DNA of 64,000 nucleotides from Bradyrhizobium diazoefficiens (GTDB lineage: Bacteria; Pseudomonadota; Alphaproteobacteria; Rhizobiales; Xanthobacteraceae). The notes under the pieces were generated by a model, which was not told the origin of the DNA, did not search any database, and was given only the letters and a program-made list of their open reading frames with translations. Of this stretch, positions 8,197 through 16,333 are shown piece by piece. The translations under genes were made by a program, and so were the position numbers. The number at the start of each line of letters is the position of its first letter. The stretch's first letter is position 1. The stretch is taken from contig NZ_CP067101.1 of assembly GCF_016616425.1 (NCBI RefSeq), positions 1,240,001 through 1,304,000 on the forward strand. Direction: 5' to 3'.

Positions 8197-8871
8197 ATGC
8201 ACAGGATGCTTATCGGCCTTGCGGTCCTATCGATCGGTGCTGTTGCGGCCGGGGGCTCTATCGTCAAGAAGCAAGCGTTTCTGGAATCGCATCGGCGGAG
8301 CCGGCAATTCATCATTCATTATACGTTGTCGCGGCTCAACGATCCCATCATCGTTCTAGGTGACAGCGTCGTCGAAGCCTCTGCGCTGCCGCACGAACTC
8401 TGCGGCCATGCTATCGTCAATGCCGGCCTCGACGGCGCCTCCACAACGAGCGACCTGGGCGGCTGGTTGATGGATGTGCTCGACCGGAGACCCGCTGCCG
8501 CTATCGTGATGGCGCTGGGAATCAACGACGCGCTGGGAGCCGCGCGCGATTTGCCACAGTTCAAGGCGAATTACAGCACATTGTTGGCGCAGCTTTCGGA
8601 GACGAAGGCCCACATTGTGGTGCTGGCAGTTCCCTCACTCGAGGTTTCACCTCGCCTGACTGCCGAGACGCAAATGAAAGCGATGCGTCTGATCGAGAGC
8701 TATAATTCCGCTCTACCTGAACTCGCTTTCCGTGGCGGCGCGACCTTTGCCGCGCTGCCTCCAATGCCGGCGCCGCACACGATCGACGGGGTGCATCTGA
8801 ACGCCGCGGGGTATCAGTTGTGGAATCAAGCCGTTTTGCAGGGAGCATCGGTCGTATGCAGGGCGAACTGA
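8197..8871 (+). CDS. SGNH/GDSL-family hydrolase, secreted or membrane-anchored
   Basis: A 224-residue protein with an N-terminal hydrophobic segment (LIGLAVLSIGAVAAGG), probably an uncleaved anchor or signal. SGNH blocks are present: block I VLGDSVVEAS with the catalytic serine, a glycine in VNAGLDG, GINDALG with the block III asparagine, and block V TIDGVHLNAAGYQLW with the Asp-His pair. Such enzymes often add or remove acyl groups on surface glycans. The next reading frame (8856) is the truncated start of an acyltransferase, so the pair once formed an SGNH-acyltransferase unit. The ATG at 8197 is chosen; a TTG at 8185 is also in frame. Confidence 0.85.
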   Translation: MHRMLIGLAVLSIGAVAAGGSIVKKQAFLESHRRSRQFIIHYTLSRLNDPIIVLGDSVVEASALPHELCGHAIVNAGLDGASTTSDLGGWLMDVLDRRPAAAIVMALGINDALGAARDLPQFKANYSTLLAQLSETKAHIVVLAVPSLEVSPRLTAETQMKAMRLIESYNSALPELAFRGGATFAALPPMPAPHTIDGVHLNAAGYQLWNQAVLQGASVVCRAN

Positions 8872-9086
8872 CACCGACGGTTGCTCCTGCCCGAGCGAAC
8901 AAGCTTCTCGGATTGGAGTTGTTGCGTTTCCTGACGGCTTTCGCGAGTTTGCGTTTCACGATCGCCAATTCGCCTTTGTTGACTTCGCCTTTGTTGACGC
9001 TGTTCTTGCAGCACTTAACCATCTGTGGACCTATCGGGCGTTCCACTCACCGGTTTGCCGGTGTCTCGCAGCCATTCCTTAACTAA
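8856..9086 (+). pseudogene. Truncated acyltransferase-3 (OafA-like) remnant
   Basis: The frame starting at ATG 8856, overlapping the end of the SGNH gene, begins with NKLLGLELLRFLTAFA. That is the characteristic first transmembrane helix of acyltransferase family 3 (the E-x-L-R-F-x-x-A-x-x-V motif). After about 30 residues homology stops, at a duplicated 15-base unit (TTCGCCTTTGTTGAC twice, about 8969-8998), and the frame ends at 9086. A full family member has roughly 350 residues and ten helices. It is therefore a broken gene, probably through deletion. Confidence 0.7.
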
Positions 9087-9226
9087 CAAATTCGGCCCTT
9101 GCTGGACTCCTCTTCATATTTACCCGACCTTAGAAGCACTCAACCATAAAGCGACGGTCCGCTCGTTACCGCGCAAGCCGGGAACCGGTAGCTTGCAAGC
9201 CTCGCATCGGAGGTCAGGGGGCCGGG

Positions 9227-10714
9227 ATGTCCGCGCTTGAGGTTTGGAACGGTCCTCGATCGGAATGCGAGAAGCCGAATACCGTCCATTTCGGCGGATA
9301 TTCCATCTATATCTTTCTGATTGCGTTGGCTTGCCTCTACTACGAGGCAAATGCACGGATCTTGCTCGGCCATTATGATTTGGGTTGGCACCTGGCCGCC
9401 GGGGATCTCATCAGGAGTCGAGGCCGCATCCCGTTTCAGGATCCCTGGGCGTTCACCCTTGGCGACAAGCAATGGATCAATCTGTCCTGGCTTTGGGATG
9501 TGATTGCCAGCGTCGTCTATCAGTACGCAGGCTTTGACGGCATTGCGATGCTGGTCGTTGCCTGCGGCGCGATCATCGTCGGCTTTCTGACGTGGATCAC
9601 CTTGGGCAGCGGAGCCTCCTCGCTGGCGGTTTGCACTGCCGTGTTGGCCGCTTCAGTGTTCTATCCCGCCTTTGCGACACCGCCAAATGTCTACCTCGCC
9701 GCATCGCCGAACACATCGACGATGGTTCTGTCCGTTATTTTTTACGCATTCTGCCTGAGGAAAAAGCGATATTTGCTGCCGCCCCTGATGATCCCGTGGG
9801 CGAACCTGCACGGCGGTTTCGTGATGGGCCTGCTGATCATCGGACTATTCGGTGGCGTCGCGCTGCTTCGCCGGGATTGGGTGAATTTCAAATACCTTGG
9901 TTTCACCGGCGTTGCCTGTCTCGCGGCCACCCTTATCAATCCACTCGGCTGGCACATCTACATCGGCGTCATCGAGACACTTGGTCACTTCGTGCAGGCC
10001 TACATCACCGAATGGAGGTCGTACTTCGAGAACATCCGGGTGCCCGGAAGCATTGCCGGCCTGACCTATATCTTGATTTTCGTCGCGCTTGAGCTGCGCC
10101 AGGGACGCTCGGTTGCCGTTCCCGTGGAGGCCAGGCTGTTCTCTTGGCTGTTTCTAGGCCTTGGATTCTACGAGTACAGGTACATGTCCTTCTTCTACCT
10201 GTTCTCGACCATTCCGCTCGCGCTTCACTTCGATCTGATCTTGCCCAAGCAACTAAAGGTGCTGGCTGCGGACGGCAAGCTGTTCACTTCAATCGCTATC
10301 GTCATTTGCGCGCTGCCATTGGTGTTCATGTTGAAAGCACCGGCTCTCGCGCTCTCAGACGATTTGATCTCGGAGCAGGACGCAATCTATCTCAAGACCA
10401 ACCTTTCGCATGCGCGCGTTCTGAATCATTGGAACGTTGGTGGCCCTCTGATCGCCCGTACGCACGGCGCTGTACCTGTGTTCATTGACGGCCGGGCGGC
10501 AACCGCCTACCCGGATTCGCTGCTGCGCGACTATTTCAGACTGGCGAAATGGGACATCGACGAGTCAGCCTGGGTCGAAATTCTCGAAAAATACGAGATC
10601 GATGCCGTGCTCTGGCCGACGGGGCATGACGTGCTGAGACGCTTTCTCGTCGACAAGCGCGGTTGGAAGGAACAGTATGTCGGCATTCACGAGACGCTTT
10701 ATACCAAGCCATGA
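9227..10714 (+). CDS. Polytopic membrane protein, possibly GT-C-like; function unknown
   Basis: A 495-residue protein with about ten hydrophobic segments between residues 25 and 375, then a soluble C-terminal domain of about 115 residues. Near the first loop it has GHYDLGWHLAAGDLI and FQDPWAFT; acidic residues in the first extracytoplasmic loop are typical of GT-C glycosyltransferases. A WANLHGGFVMG motif lies in the middle. The C-terminal part (LNHWNVGGPLIAR...VFIDGRAATAYP) resembles the tails of dolichyl-phosphate-mannose-type transferase relatives. A role in surface glycan assembly would fit the neighbouring SGNH/acyltransferase remnants, but this is inference. Confidence 0.8.
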   Translation: MSALEVWNGPRSECEKPNTVHFGGYSIYIFLIALACLYYEANARILLGHYDLGWHLAAGDLIRSRGRIPFQDPWAFTLGDKQWINLSWLWDVIASVVYQYAGFDGIAMLVVACGAIIVGFLTWITLGSGASSLAVCTAVLAASVFYPAFATPPNVYLAASPNTSTMVLSVIFYAFCLRKKRYLLPPLMIPWANLHGGFVMGLLIIGLFGGVALLRRDWVNFKYLGFTGVACLAATLINPLGWHIYIGVIETLGHFVQAYITEWRSYFENIRVPGSIAGLTYILIFVALELRQGRSVAVPVEARLFSWLFLGLGFYEYRYMSFFYLFSTIPLALHFDLILPKQLKVLAADGKLFTSIAIVICALPLVFMLKAPALALSDDLISEQDAIYLKTNLSHARVLNHWNVGGPLIARTHGAVPVFIDGRAATAYPDSLLRDYFRLAKWDIDESAWVEILEKYEIDAVLWPTGHDVLRRFLVDKRGWKEQYVGIHETLYTKP

Positions 10715-10865
10715 CCGGCGATGACTCTCGACGTCCAGCGATAGGCGCGCCGGTGTCGAGGACCGCGAGCTTGCGCCGCCAGCGGCTTCCCAGAAAATCC
10801 TGAGGCCGATCCCTTACGCAGGACCGAAGTTCCAGTAAAATGAATGTTCCCAGCGGATTGGGTGG

Positions 10866-10937
10866 TGCTGCCAGACAGGATTGAACTGTCGACCTCTCCA
10901 TTACCAATGGAGTGCTCTACCACTGAGCTACGGCAGC
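10866..10937 (-). tRNA. tRNA-Thr(GGT)
   Basis: On the minus strand the 72-base sequence folds as a cloverleaf. The acceptor is GCTGCCG paired with TGGCAGC (one G-U) with discriminator A. The D-arm is GCTCAGTGGTAGAGC, the anticodon loop TTGGTAA gives anticodon GGT, and the T-arm is ACAGTTCAATCCTGT. CCA follows directly and seems encoded. No integration scar is visible around it. Confidence 0.95.
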
Positions 10938-11254
10938 ATGTGCTGGTGAAGAATCGGGCGCCCGAGGGGCCCCGCCAAGCGGGCCGATATCTGCCACAAG
11001 CCCCCCTCCTGTGCAAGCTTGCTAGCTCCGTCAAACCGAGAAAATCGGGCCGATATCGGGGCCAGAATCGCGATTTTAGCCCGAAACCACCAGCTTTCCG
11101 CCGATTCGGGCGGCCGAAATCCCCGGCCAACTGGCCAGTTGCCCAGGGTGCGGGATTTAGTCCATTTCGCGTTTCGCACGAATGGATGGCGTGAGCCTCT
11201 TGAGCTGTCGTCATTCGGTGGCATCCTGCCGTCGATCCCCTGAATGGACTGGTG
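10938..11254. other. Gene-free stretch upstream of the CNBD-oxidoreductase region
   Basis: No gene is recognisable in these 317 bases. The only structure noted is a perfect 14-bp palindrome, CAACTGGCCAGTTG, at 11128-11141, which could be a dimeric regulator site. Promoters for tRNA-Thr (leftward) and the small gene at 11255 (rightward) must lie here, but I cannot point to them. Confidence 0.5.
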
Positions 11255-11455
11255 ATGGCTGACGAGAACGACAAAAGCGCGAGACAGGACGCGGGACAGG
11301 CGAGCGCATCCCGGGACGACCGCTTGAAATCGGCGCTGCGCGAAAACCTGAAGCGGCGGAAGCTGCAGGCGCGCGAACGCGCCGCAAGCACGGAGCCCTC
11401 GCAGAACGACGATGGTTCCCTAAATGAGGGGACCGCCGGCAAAACCGGCGGTTGA
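11255..11455 (+). CDS. Small hydrophilic protein, unknown function
   Basis: A 66-residue, highly charged protein. A likely amphipathic helix (DDRLKSALRENLKRRKLQARER) follows a polar start; the C-terminal third is low-complexity and probably disordered. Short proteins with this helix are, as I remember, widespread in Bradyrhizobium with no assigned role. The ATG at 11255 directly follows an in-frame GTG. A hairpin (ACCGCCGG, 5-base loop, complement; 11432-11452) ends at the stop codon and could be part of a terminator, though no T-run follows. Confidence 0.6.
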   Translation: MADENDKSARQDAGQASASRDDRLKSALRENLKRRKLQARERAASTEPSQNDDGSLNEGTAGKTGG

Positions 11456-11482
11456 AGGTCGGCAGCTCAAATTTTGGAATGA

Positions 11483-13201
11483 GTGAGAATGATGATGGGG
11501 CAGGACGGGCAGCAACGAACGGATGGTGATGCACTGATGTTACGCTTCACCCGCCCCGAGCAGACTTTTCCAACGCTGACGCCCGCCGAGATCGAGCGCA
11601 TCAGGCATTTCGGCGAGGTCCGCAGCTACGCCGATGGCGAGTTCCTGTTCGAGACCGGCAAGCCCGGGCCGGGCATGTTCGTGGTGCTGAAGGGCCATGT
11701 CGCCATCACCCAGCGCGATGGGCTCGGCCACGTCACCCCGGTGATCGACCAGGGGCCGGGACAATTTCTGGCCGAGCTCAGCCAACTCTCCGGTCAGCCG
11801 GCGCTGGTCGACGGCCGGGCCGAGGGCGACGTCGAGACGCTGCTGTTGCCGCCGGACCGGCTGCGGGCGCTGCTGGTCGCCGAGGCCGAGCTCGGCGAGC
11901 GCATCATGCGCGCCCTGATCCTGCGCCGGGTCAACCTGATCCAGGGCGGAATCGGCGGTCCCGTGCTGATCGGTCCCTCGCATTCGGCCGGTGTGGTGCG
12001 CTTGCAGGGTTTCCTTACCCGCAACGGCCAGCCGCATCATCTGCTCGATCCCGAGCGCGATCGCGACGCCGCCGAATTGATCGCGCGTTATTCGCCCAAG
12101 CCCGAAGATTGGCCGCTGGTCGTCGCCGCGAGCGGTGCGGTGCTGCGCAATCCCGACGAGACCGAGCTCGCCCGCGCCATCGGCATGATCGGTGGGGCGA
12201 AGGATAGCCGCATCTACGACGTTGCGGTCGTCGGCTGCGGACCGGCCGGGCTCGCCACCGCCGTGTATGCCGCGTCCGAAGGGCTGTCCGTCGCCGTGCT
12301 CGACATCCGCGCCTTCGGCGGCCAGGCCGGCGCCAGCGCGCGCATCGAGAACTATCTGGGCTTTCCGACCGGCATCTCGGGCCAGGCGCTGACCGCGCGC
12401 GCTTTCACCCAGGCCCAGAAGTTCGGCGCCGATATCATGATTCCGGTCACGGTGAAGTCGCTCGACTGCACGCGCAAGGATGGCGCATTCTCGGTGGCGC
12501 TCGATGGCAGCGATCCCTTGCGCTCGCGCGCGGTGGTGGTCGCGAGCGGCGCGCGCTATCGCCGGCCTGACATCGCGAACCTCGACAAATTCGAGGGACG
12601 CGGCGTCTGGTACTGGGCCTCGCCGGTCGAGGCGCGGCTCTGCGCCGGCGAGGAAGTCGCGCTGGTCGGTGCCGGCAATTCGGCAGGCCAGGCCGCCGTG
12701 TTCCTGTCGGGGCACGCCAGACGCGTCTTGATGATCATTCGCGGCGGTGGCCTCGGCGCCAGCATGTCGCGCTATCTCATCGAGCGCATCGAAGCGACGC
12801 CGAACATCGAATTGATGTTCAACACCGAGATCACGTCGCTCGATGGCGACGAGGCCGGGCTGCTGCGGCGCATCCGCTGGAAGAGCCGGCTGTCGGACGA
12901 CGAGGATTCTACCGACATCCGCAATCTGTTTCTGTTCGTCGGCGCCGATCCCGCCACCAGCTGGCTCGACGGCTGCGGCATCACGCTCGATCGCGGTGGC
13001 TTCGTCGTGACAGGCGCGCAGTCGGAGCAGAACCAGGGCCGCCTCGTGGCGCCGCTCGAGACTTCCGTGCCCGGCGTCTATGCGGTCGGCGACGTCCGAT
13101 CCGGCTCGGTCAAGCGCGTCGGCGGCGCCATCGGCGAGGGCGCCCAGGTGGTGGCCGCCCTGCACGGCTACCTCGGCGATGCCGCAAAACCGGCGCTTTA
13201 G
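11483..13201 (+). CDS. Cyclic-nucleotide-binding domain fused to thioredoxin-reductase-like flavoprotein
   Basis: A 572-residue fusion. Residues 25-150 form a cNMP-binding barrel (DGEFLFETGKPGPGMFVVLKG). A linker of about 80 residues follows, then a TrxB-like flavoprotein: FAD site VAVVGCGPAGLATAVYAA (about 240), GGQAGASARIENYLGFP, NAD(P)-binding ALVGAGNSAGQAA, and C-terminal FAD motif GVYAVGDVRSGSVKRVGGAIGEGA. The redox CxxC of true thioredoxin reductases is replaced by ASPVEARLC, so it cannot pass electrons to thioredoxin in the usual way. It may be a ligand-gated ferredoxin/NADP-type or other reductase. The start is uncertain: GTG at 11483 is followed by ATGs at 11489, 11492 and 11495. Confidence 0.9.
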   Translation: MRMMMGQDGQQRTDGDALMLRFTRPEQTFPTLTPAEIERIRHFGEVRSYADGEFLFETGKPGPGMFVVLKGHVAITQRDGLGHVTPVIDQGPGQFLAELSQLSGQPALVDGRAEGDVETLLLPPDRLRALLVAEAELGERIMRALILRRVNLIQGGIGGPVLIGPSHSAGVVRLQGFLTRNGQPHHLLDPERDRDAAELIARYSPKPEDWPLVVAASGAVLRNPDETELARAIGMIGGAKDSRIYDVAVVGCGPAGLATAVYAASEGLSVAVLDIRAFGGQAGASARIENYLGFPTGISGQALTARAFTQAQKFGADIMIPVTVKSLDCTRKDGAFSVALDGSDPLRSRAVVVASGARYRRPDIANLDKFEGRGVWYWASPVEARLCAGEEVALVGAGNSAGQAAVFLSGHARRVLMIIRGGGLGASMSRYLIERIEATPNIELMFNTEITSLDGDEAGLLRRIRWKSRLSDDEDSTDIRNLFLFVGADPATSWLDGCGITLDRGGFVVTGAQSEQNQGRLVAPLETSVPGVYAVGDVRSGSVKRVGGAIGEGAQVVAALHGYLGDAAKPAL

Positions 13202-13270
13202 TCAAAGACAAGACAAGCAGACGGCAAGTCGAATGAGGCTTGCCATCTTGCCGTCAACTACAGACTATCC

Positions 13271-13381
13271 CCTCATCCTGAGGCGCGCGTAGCGTGTCTC
13301 GAAGGATGAAAGCCCGGATGCATCCGGGGCCTTTCATGGTTCGAGACGCGTGCTTCGCACGCTCCTCACCATGAGGATCTG
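13271..13381. repeat. Palindromic intergenic repeat, family 2
   Basis: Imperfect inverted repeat opening with CCTCATCCTGAGGCGCGCG and closing with the near-complement GCTCCTCACCATGAGGA, with inner arms GTCTCGAAGGATGAAAG and CTTTCATGGTTCGAGAC. I remember this type from Bradyrhizobium intergenic regions. It would form a long cruciform or an RNA hairpin downstream of the flavoprotein gene. Confidence 0.75.
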
Positions 13382-13410
13382 AGCAAAACAAGCTTCAACG
13401 GGAGGACTCA

Positions 13411-13719
13411 ATGGCCGAAATCGTCGTGCTCTACAAAACGCCCAAGGATGCTGCCGCCTTCGACAAGTATTATGCCGAGATGCACATTCCGCTCGCCAAG
13501 AAACTTCCCGGCCTGAAGAAATACGCCGTCAGCAAGGGGCCGGTCGCGTCTCCCGCAGGGCCTTCCGGAATCCATCTCGTCGCCATTCTCACCTTCGACA
13601 GCGTGGCCGACATTCAGGCGGCATTCGGCAGTCCGGAAGGCAAGGCGACCGGCGCGGACGTGCCGAAATTCGCCAGTGGCGGCGCCGACCTCCTGATCTT
13701 CGACACCAAGGAAGTGTGA
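13411..13719 (+). CDS. EthD family protein
   Basis: A 102-residue alpha/beta-barrel protein of the EthD group (dimeric ferredoxin-like fold). Typical features are the opening EIVVLYKTPKDAAAFDKYY, the HIPLAKKLPGLKKY motif and the C-terminal strand ADLLIFDTKEV. A good ribosome-binding site (GGGAGGA) lies about 7 bases before the ATG. EthD proteins accompany oxidative degradation pathways, but members this short and isolated have no proven activity. Neighbouring genes here do not form an obvious pathway. Confidence 0.85.
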   Translation: MAEIVVLYKTPKDAAAFDKYYAEMHIPLAKKLPGLKKYAVSKGPVASPAGPSGIHLVAILTFDSVADIQAAFGSPEGKATGADVPKFASGGADLLIFDTKEV

Positions 13720-13898
13720 GACTTCGATCCAAACCTGCCGCCGTTTGTGACAGCGGTGCAAAAAATTCAGCCATGCGTTTGTCGATTCGCACGATGACGC
13801 ATGGCTTCGCACATCCGTGTGACGACAACGCAGGTGGTAATCCCATGAGGGCCGTAATACGACTCGGCTAAATCTCGATCGAGAGTAGGAGAGATGTC

Positions 13899-14408
13899 AT
13901 GATCCTTGGCTTGAGCCTGCCCGCCTTCACGATGCTCCATGTCATCATCAGCCTGATCGCCATCGCCGCCGGCCTCGTCGTGATGTTCGGCCTGCTCGGC
14001 TCCAAGGCGATGCCGGGTCTCACCGCGATCTTCCTGTTGTTCACGATCCTGACCAGCGCCACCGGCTTCCTGTTTCCATTCAAGGAGCTGCTGCCGTCGC
14101 ACATCATCGGCATCATCTCGCTGGCGCTGCTCGCGACCGCCTGTCTCGCGCTGTACGGCATGAAGCTCGCGGGCGTCTGGCGTCCGGTCTACATCGTGAC
14201 CGCGATGGTCTCGCTCTATTTCAACGTCTTCGTGCTGGTGATCCAGTCGTTCCTCAAGGTGCCGGCGCTCGCCGCGCTCGCACCGGCCGTGCCGCCGGCG
14301 CCGCCGTCGGGTCCGGTCTTCGCGGTGGTGCAGGGCATCGTGCTGGTGTTCTTCATCATGCTCACCGCCAGCGCCTGGCGCCGCTTCAGGCCGATGGCGT
14401 TTGCCTGA
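13899..14408 (+). CDS. Small multi-pass membrane protein, unknown function
   Basis: A 169-residue protein with about five hydrophobic helices and a proline-rich extracytoplasmic loop (AVPPAPPSGP) between the last two. A ribosome-binding site (AGGAGAG) precedes the ATG. Similar proteins, as I remember, occur widely in rhizobia, often near alpha/beta hydrolases like the one that follows at 14571. No conserved catalytic motif is seen. Confidence 0.75.
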   Translation: MILGLSLPAFTMLHVIISLIAIAAGLVVMFGLLGSKAMPGLTAIFLLFTILTSATGFLFPFKELLPSHIIGIISLALLATACLALYGMKLAGVWRPVYIVTAMVSLYFNVFVLVIQSFLKVPALAALAPAVPPAPPSGPVFAVVQGIVLVFFIMLTASAWRRFRPMAFA

Positions 14409-14436
14409 TTGTCGCGAACACGCGACGCATTCACTG

Positions 14437-14548
14437 TCATTCCGGGGCGATGCAACGCATCGAACCCGGAATCTCGCGCAATCATCTCTGGATTCCCAGG
14501 TGCGCAAGGGCGCACCATGGTTCACGCTTTTGCGTGGCCCGGAATGAC
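14437..14548. repeat. Palindromic intergenic repeat, family 3
   Basis: The ends are perfect 11-bp inverted repeats: GTCATTCCGGG at 14437 and CCCGGAATGAC ending at 14548. The inner part repeats GAACCCGGAATCTCG-like segments. It fills most of the gap between the membrane-protein gene and the hydrolase gene at 14571, whose ribosome-binding site (AGGAG) lies just downstream. Confidence 0.75.
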
Positions 14549-14570
14549 TCTTTCAATACAGGAGCTGACA

Positions 14571-15395
14571 ATGCCGACCATCACCACCAAAGACGGCGTC
14601 GAGATCTTCTACAAGGACTGGGGAAGTGGCCAGCCGATCGTGTTCAGCCACGGTTGGCCGCTGTCGTCGGACGACTGGGACGCGCAGATGATGTATTTCG
14701 TCACGCGCGGCTACCGCGTCGTCGCCCATGACCGCCGCGGCCATGGCCGTTCGGCGCAGGTCGCCGACGGCCACGACATGGATCACTATGCCGACGATCT
14801 CGCGGCCGTCACCGCGCATCTCGACCTCAAGAACGCCATTCATGTCGGTCATTCCACCGGCGGCGGAGAAGTCGTGCACTACATCGCGCGCCACGGCGAG
14901 AGCCGGGTGGCGAAAGCCGCGATCATCTCGGCGGTGCCGCCGCTGATGGTGCAGACCGCGGCCAACCCCGGCGGGCTGCCCAAGAGCGTGTTCGACGATT
15001 TCCAGGCGCAGCTTGCCGCCGGCCGCTCGGCATTTTACCGCGACATCGCCGCCGGCCCGTTCTACGGCTACAACCGTCCCGGCGCAGAACCGTCGGAAGC
15101 GGTGATCCAGAACTGGTGGCGCCAGGGCATGATGGGCGGCGCGAAAGCCCATTACGACGGCATCGTCGCGTTCTCGCAGACCGACTTCACCGAGGACCTG
15201 AAGAAGATCAACGTGCCCGTGCTGGTGATGCACGGCGATGACGACCAGATCGTGCCGTATGCCGATTCCGCGCCGCTGTCGGCCAAGCTGCTGAAGAAGG
15301 GCACGCTGAAGACGTACAAGGGCTTTGCGCACGGCATGCCGACTACGCAAGCCGAGACGATCAATGCGGACCTCCTGGCATTTTTCAAGGAGTGA
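14571..15395 (+). CDS. Alpha/beta hydrolase, non-heme chloroperoxidase/arylesterase type
   Basis: A 274-residue cytoplasmic alpha/beta hydrolase. Landmarks are the opening [19 protein letters not shown], oxyanion-hole [19 protein letters not shown], nucleophile elbow GHSTGGGEV (catalytic Ser), the acid in [10 protein letters not shown] and the C-terminal catalytic histidine in FAHGMP. This set is typical of the cofactor-free haloperoxidase/arylesterase family, which hydrolyses esters and can form peracids in vitro; the natural substrate is unknown. The ATG at 14571 follows GGAGCTGACA. The upstream in-frame extension lies in the family 3 repeat and is not coding. Confidence 0.92.
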   Translation: MPTITTKDGVEIFYKDWGSGQPIVFSHGWPLSSDDWDAQMMYFVTRGYRVVAHDRRGHGRSAQVADGHDMDHYADDLAAVTAHLDLKNAIHVGHSTGGGEVVHYIARHGESRVAKAAIISAVPPLMVQTAANPGGLPKSVFDDFQAQLAAGRSAFYRDIAAGPFYGYNRPGAEPSEAVIQNWWRQGMMGGAKAHYDGIVAFSQTDFTEDLKKINVPVLVMHGDDDQIVPYADSAPLSAKLLKKGTLKTYKGFAHGMPTTQAETINADLLAFFKE

Positions 15396-15541
15396 AGCGG
15401 GCTCATAGCCTTCCCCCGACTGTTCGACTGCGGCCATCCTTCGAGACGCCCGCCTTTGGCGGGCCCTCAGGATCAGGACGGAGTGCGCGGAAGGTGCTGG
15501 AGATGGAGGATATCAAAGCCCTCCAGCCCGCCGGCCCGTTC

Positions 15542-15670
15542 AAGCGCGATGCGATTAGAATGAATCGTCATCGCGCTTTAGGTCGTTGTTTAAGCATGAT
15601 CTCCGCGCAAACGCGTCCCGCGTTTGTCGCGAGGGAAAGCCGCGGCGTACTCTTCCGGATCATGCGTTAA
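15542..15670. repeat. Palindromic intergenic repeat, family 1, copy 3
   Basis: Near-identical in layout to the copy at 2241-2365. It has AAGCGCGATGCGATTAGAAT at the start, its partial complement CATCGCGCTTTA 14 bases later, and TCTTCCGGATCATGCGTTAA at the end. It lies between the hydrolase and the DUF2948 gene. Confidence 0.8.
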
Positions 15671-15736
15671 TTTGTGTGGAAATTTCCGGACCCGCGCGCG
15701 TTGAGCCCTGTCCACCTTGAAAGAGAAGCGTCGGCG

Positions 15737-16189
15737 ATGTCGCCCCAGCTCAAACTGATCGCACTCGACGCCGAAGATCTCGCCGTGATCTCGACCCATG
15801 TCCAGGACGCCCGTGTCCAGGCCTCCGACATCATCTGGCGGCAAAGCGAGAAGCGGCTTGTGGTGGGGATGAGCCGGCTGGACTGGGAGCAGACGCTGGA
15901 GGGCGAGGCCGAGCCGCGCCGGCTGGTCGCGGCGCTCCGCTTCGACCGCGTGCTCGCCTGCAAGTCGCGCAACATCGACTTGGCTGCTCCCGACAAGATC
16001 CTGGACCTCGTCGGTATCGAGTTTCACCCGAGGGACGGGCGCGACGAGGAACCGGCCGGCAGCGCGCTGCTTTTGTTCGCTGAAGGCGGCGCCATCCGGC
16101 TCGACGTCGAATGCCTGGAATGTGAGCTGACCGACCTCGGGGCGGACGACGCGCTGGGAACGGGGGCGGAGATTGAGGGGGAGGTGTGA
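15737..16189 (+). CDS. DUF2948 family protein
   Basis: A 150-residue protein matching DUF2948 as I know it: KLIALDAEDLAVISTHVQDARVQASDIIW at the start, then RLVVGMSRLDWE and a C-terminal IRLDVECLECELTDLG. In Rhizobiales this family is almost always just upstream of hisD, as here. No enzymatic function is known. The ATG at 15737 is preferred because homologues begin close to the QLKLIALD strand. Confidence 0.88.
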   Translation: MSPQLKLIALDAEDLAVISTHVQDARVQASDIIWRQSEKRLVVGMSRLDWEQTLEGEAEPRRLVAALRFDRVLACKSRNIDLAAPDKILDLVGIEFHPRDGRDEEPAGSALLLFAEGGAIRLDVECLECELTDLGADDALGTGAEIEGEV

Positions 16190-16333
16190 GCTGGCCTGTA
16201 TACCAGCCGCACTGCCTCGGACCTGCGCCAGAACGGCGCCTTGCGAGGGTTGACGCCGCTCCCCCGCCGCGCCATTGAGCAGGGGACCTGGTGCGCCATC
16301 CGCCCCAAGGACCAGCCAGAAGCCAAGCCAGAC

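Noticed and set aside
11540..13165. 541-codon open frame antisense to the CNBD-flavoprotein gene
   Set aside because: Shadow of a well-supported gene; no recognisable content.
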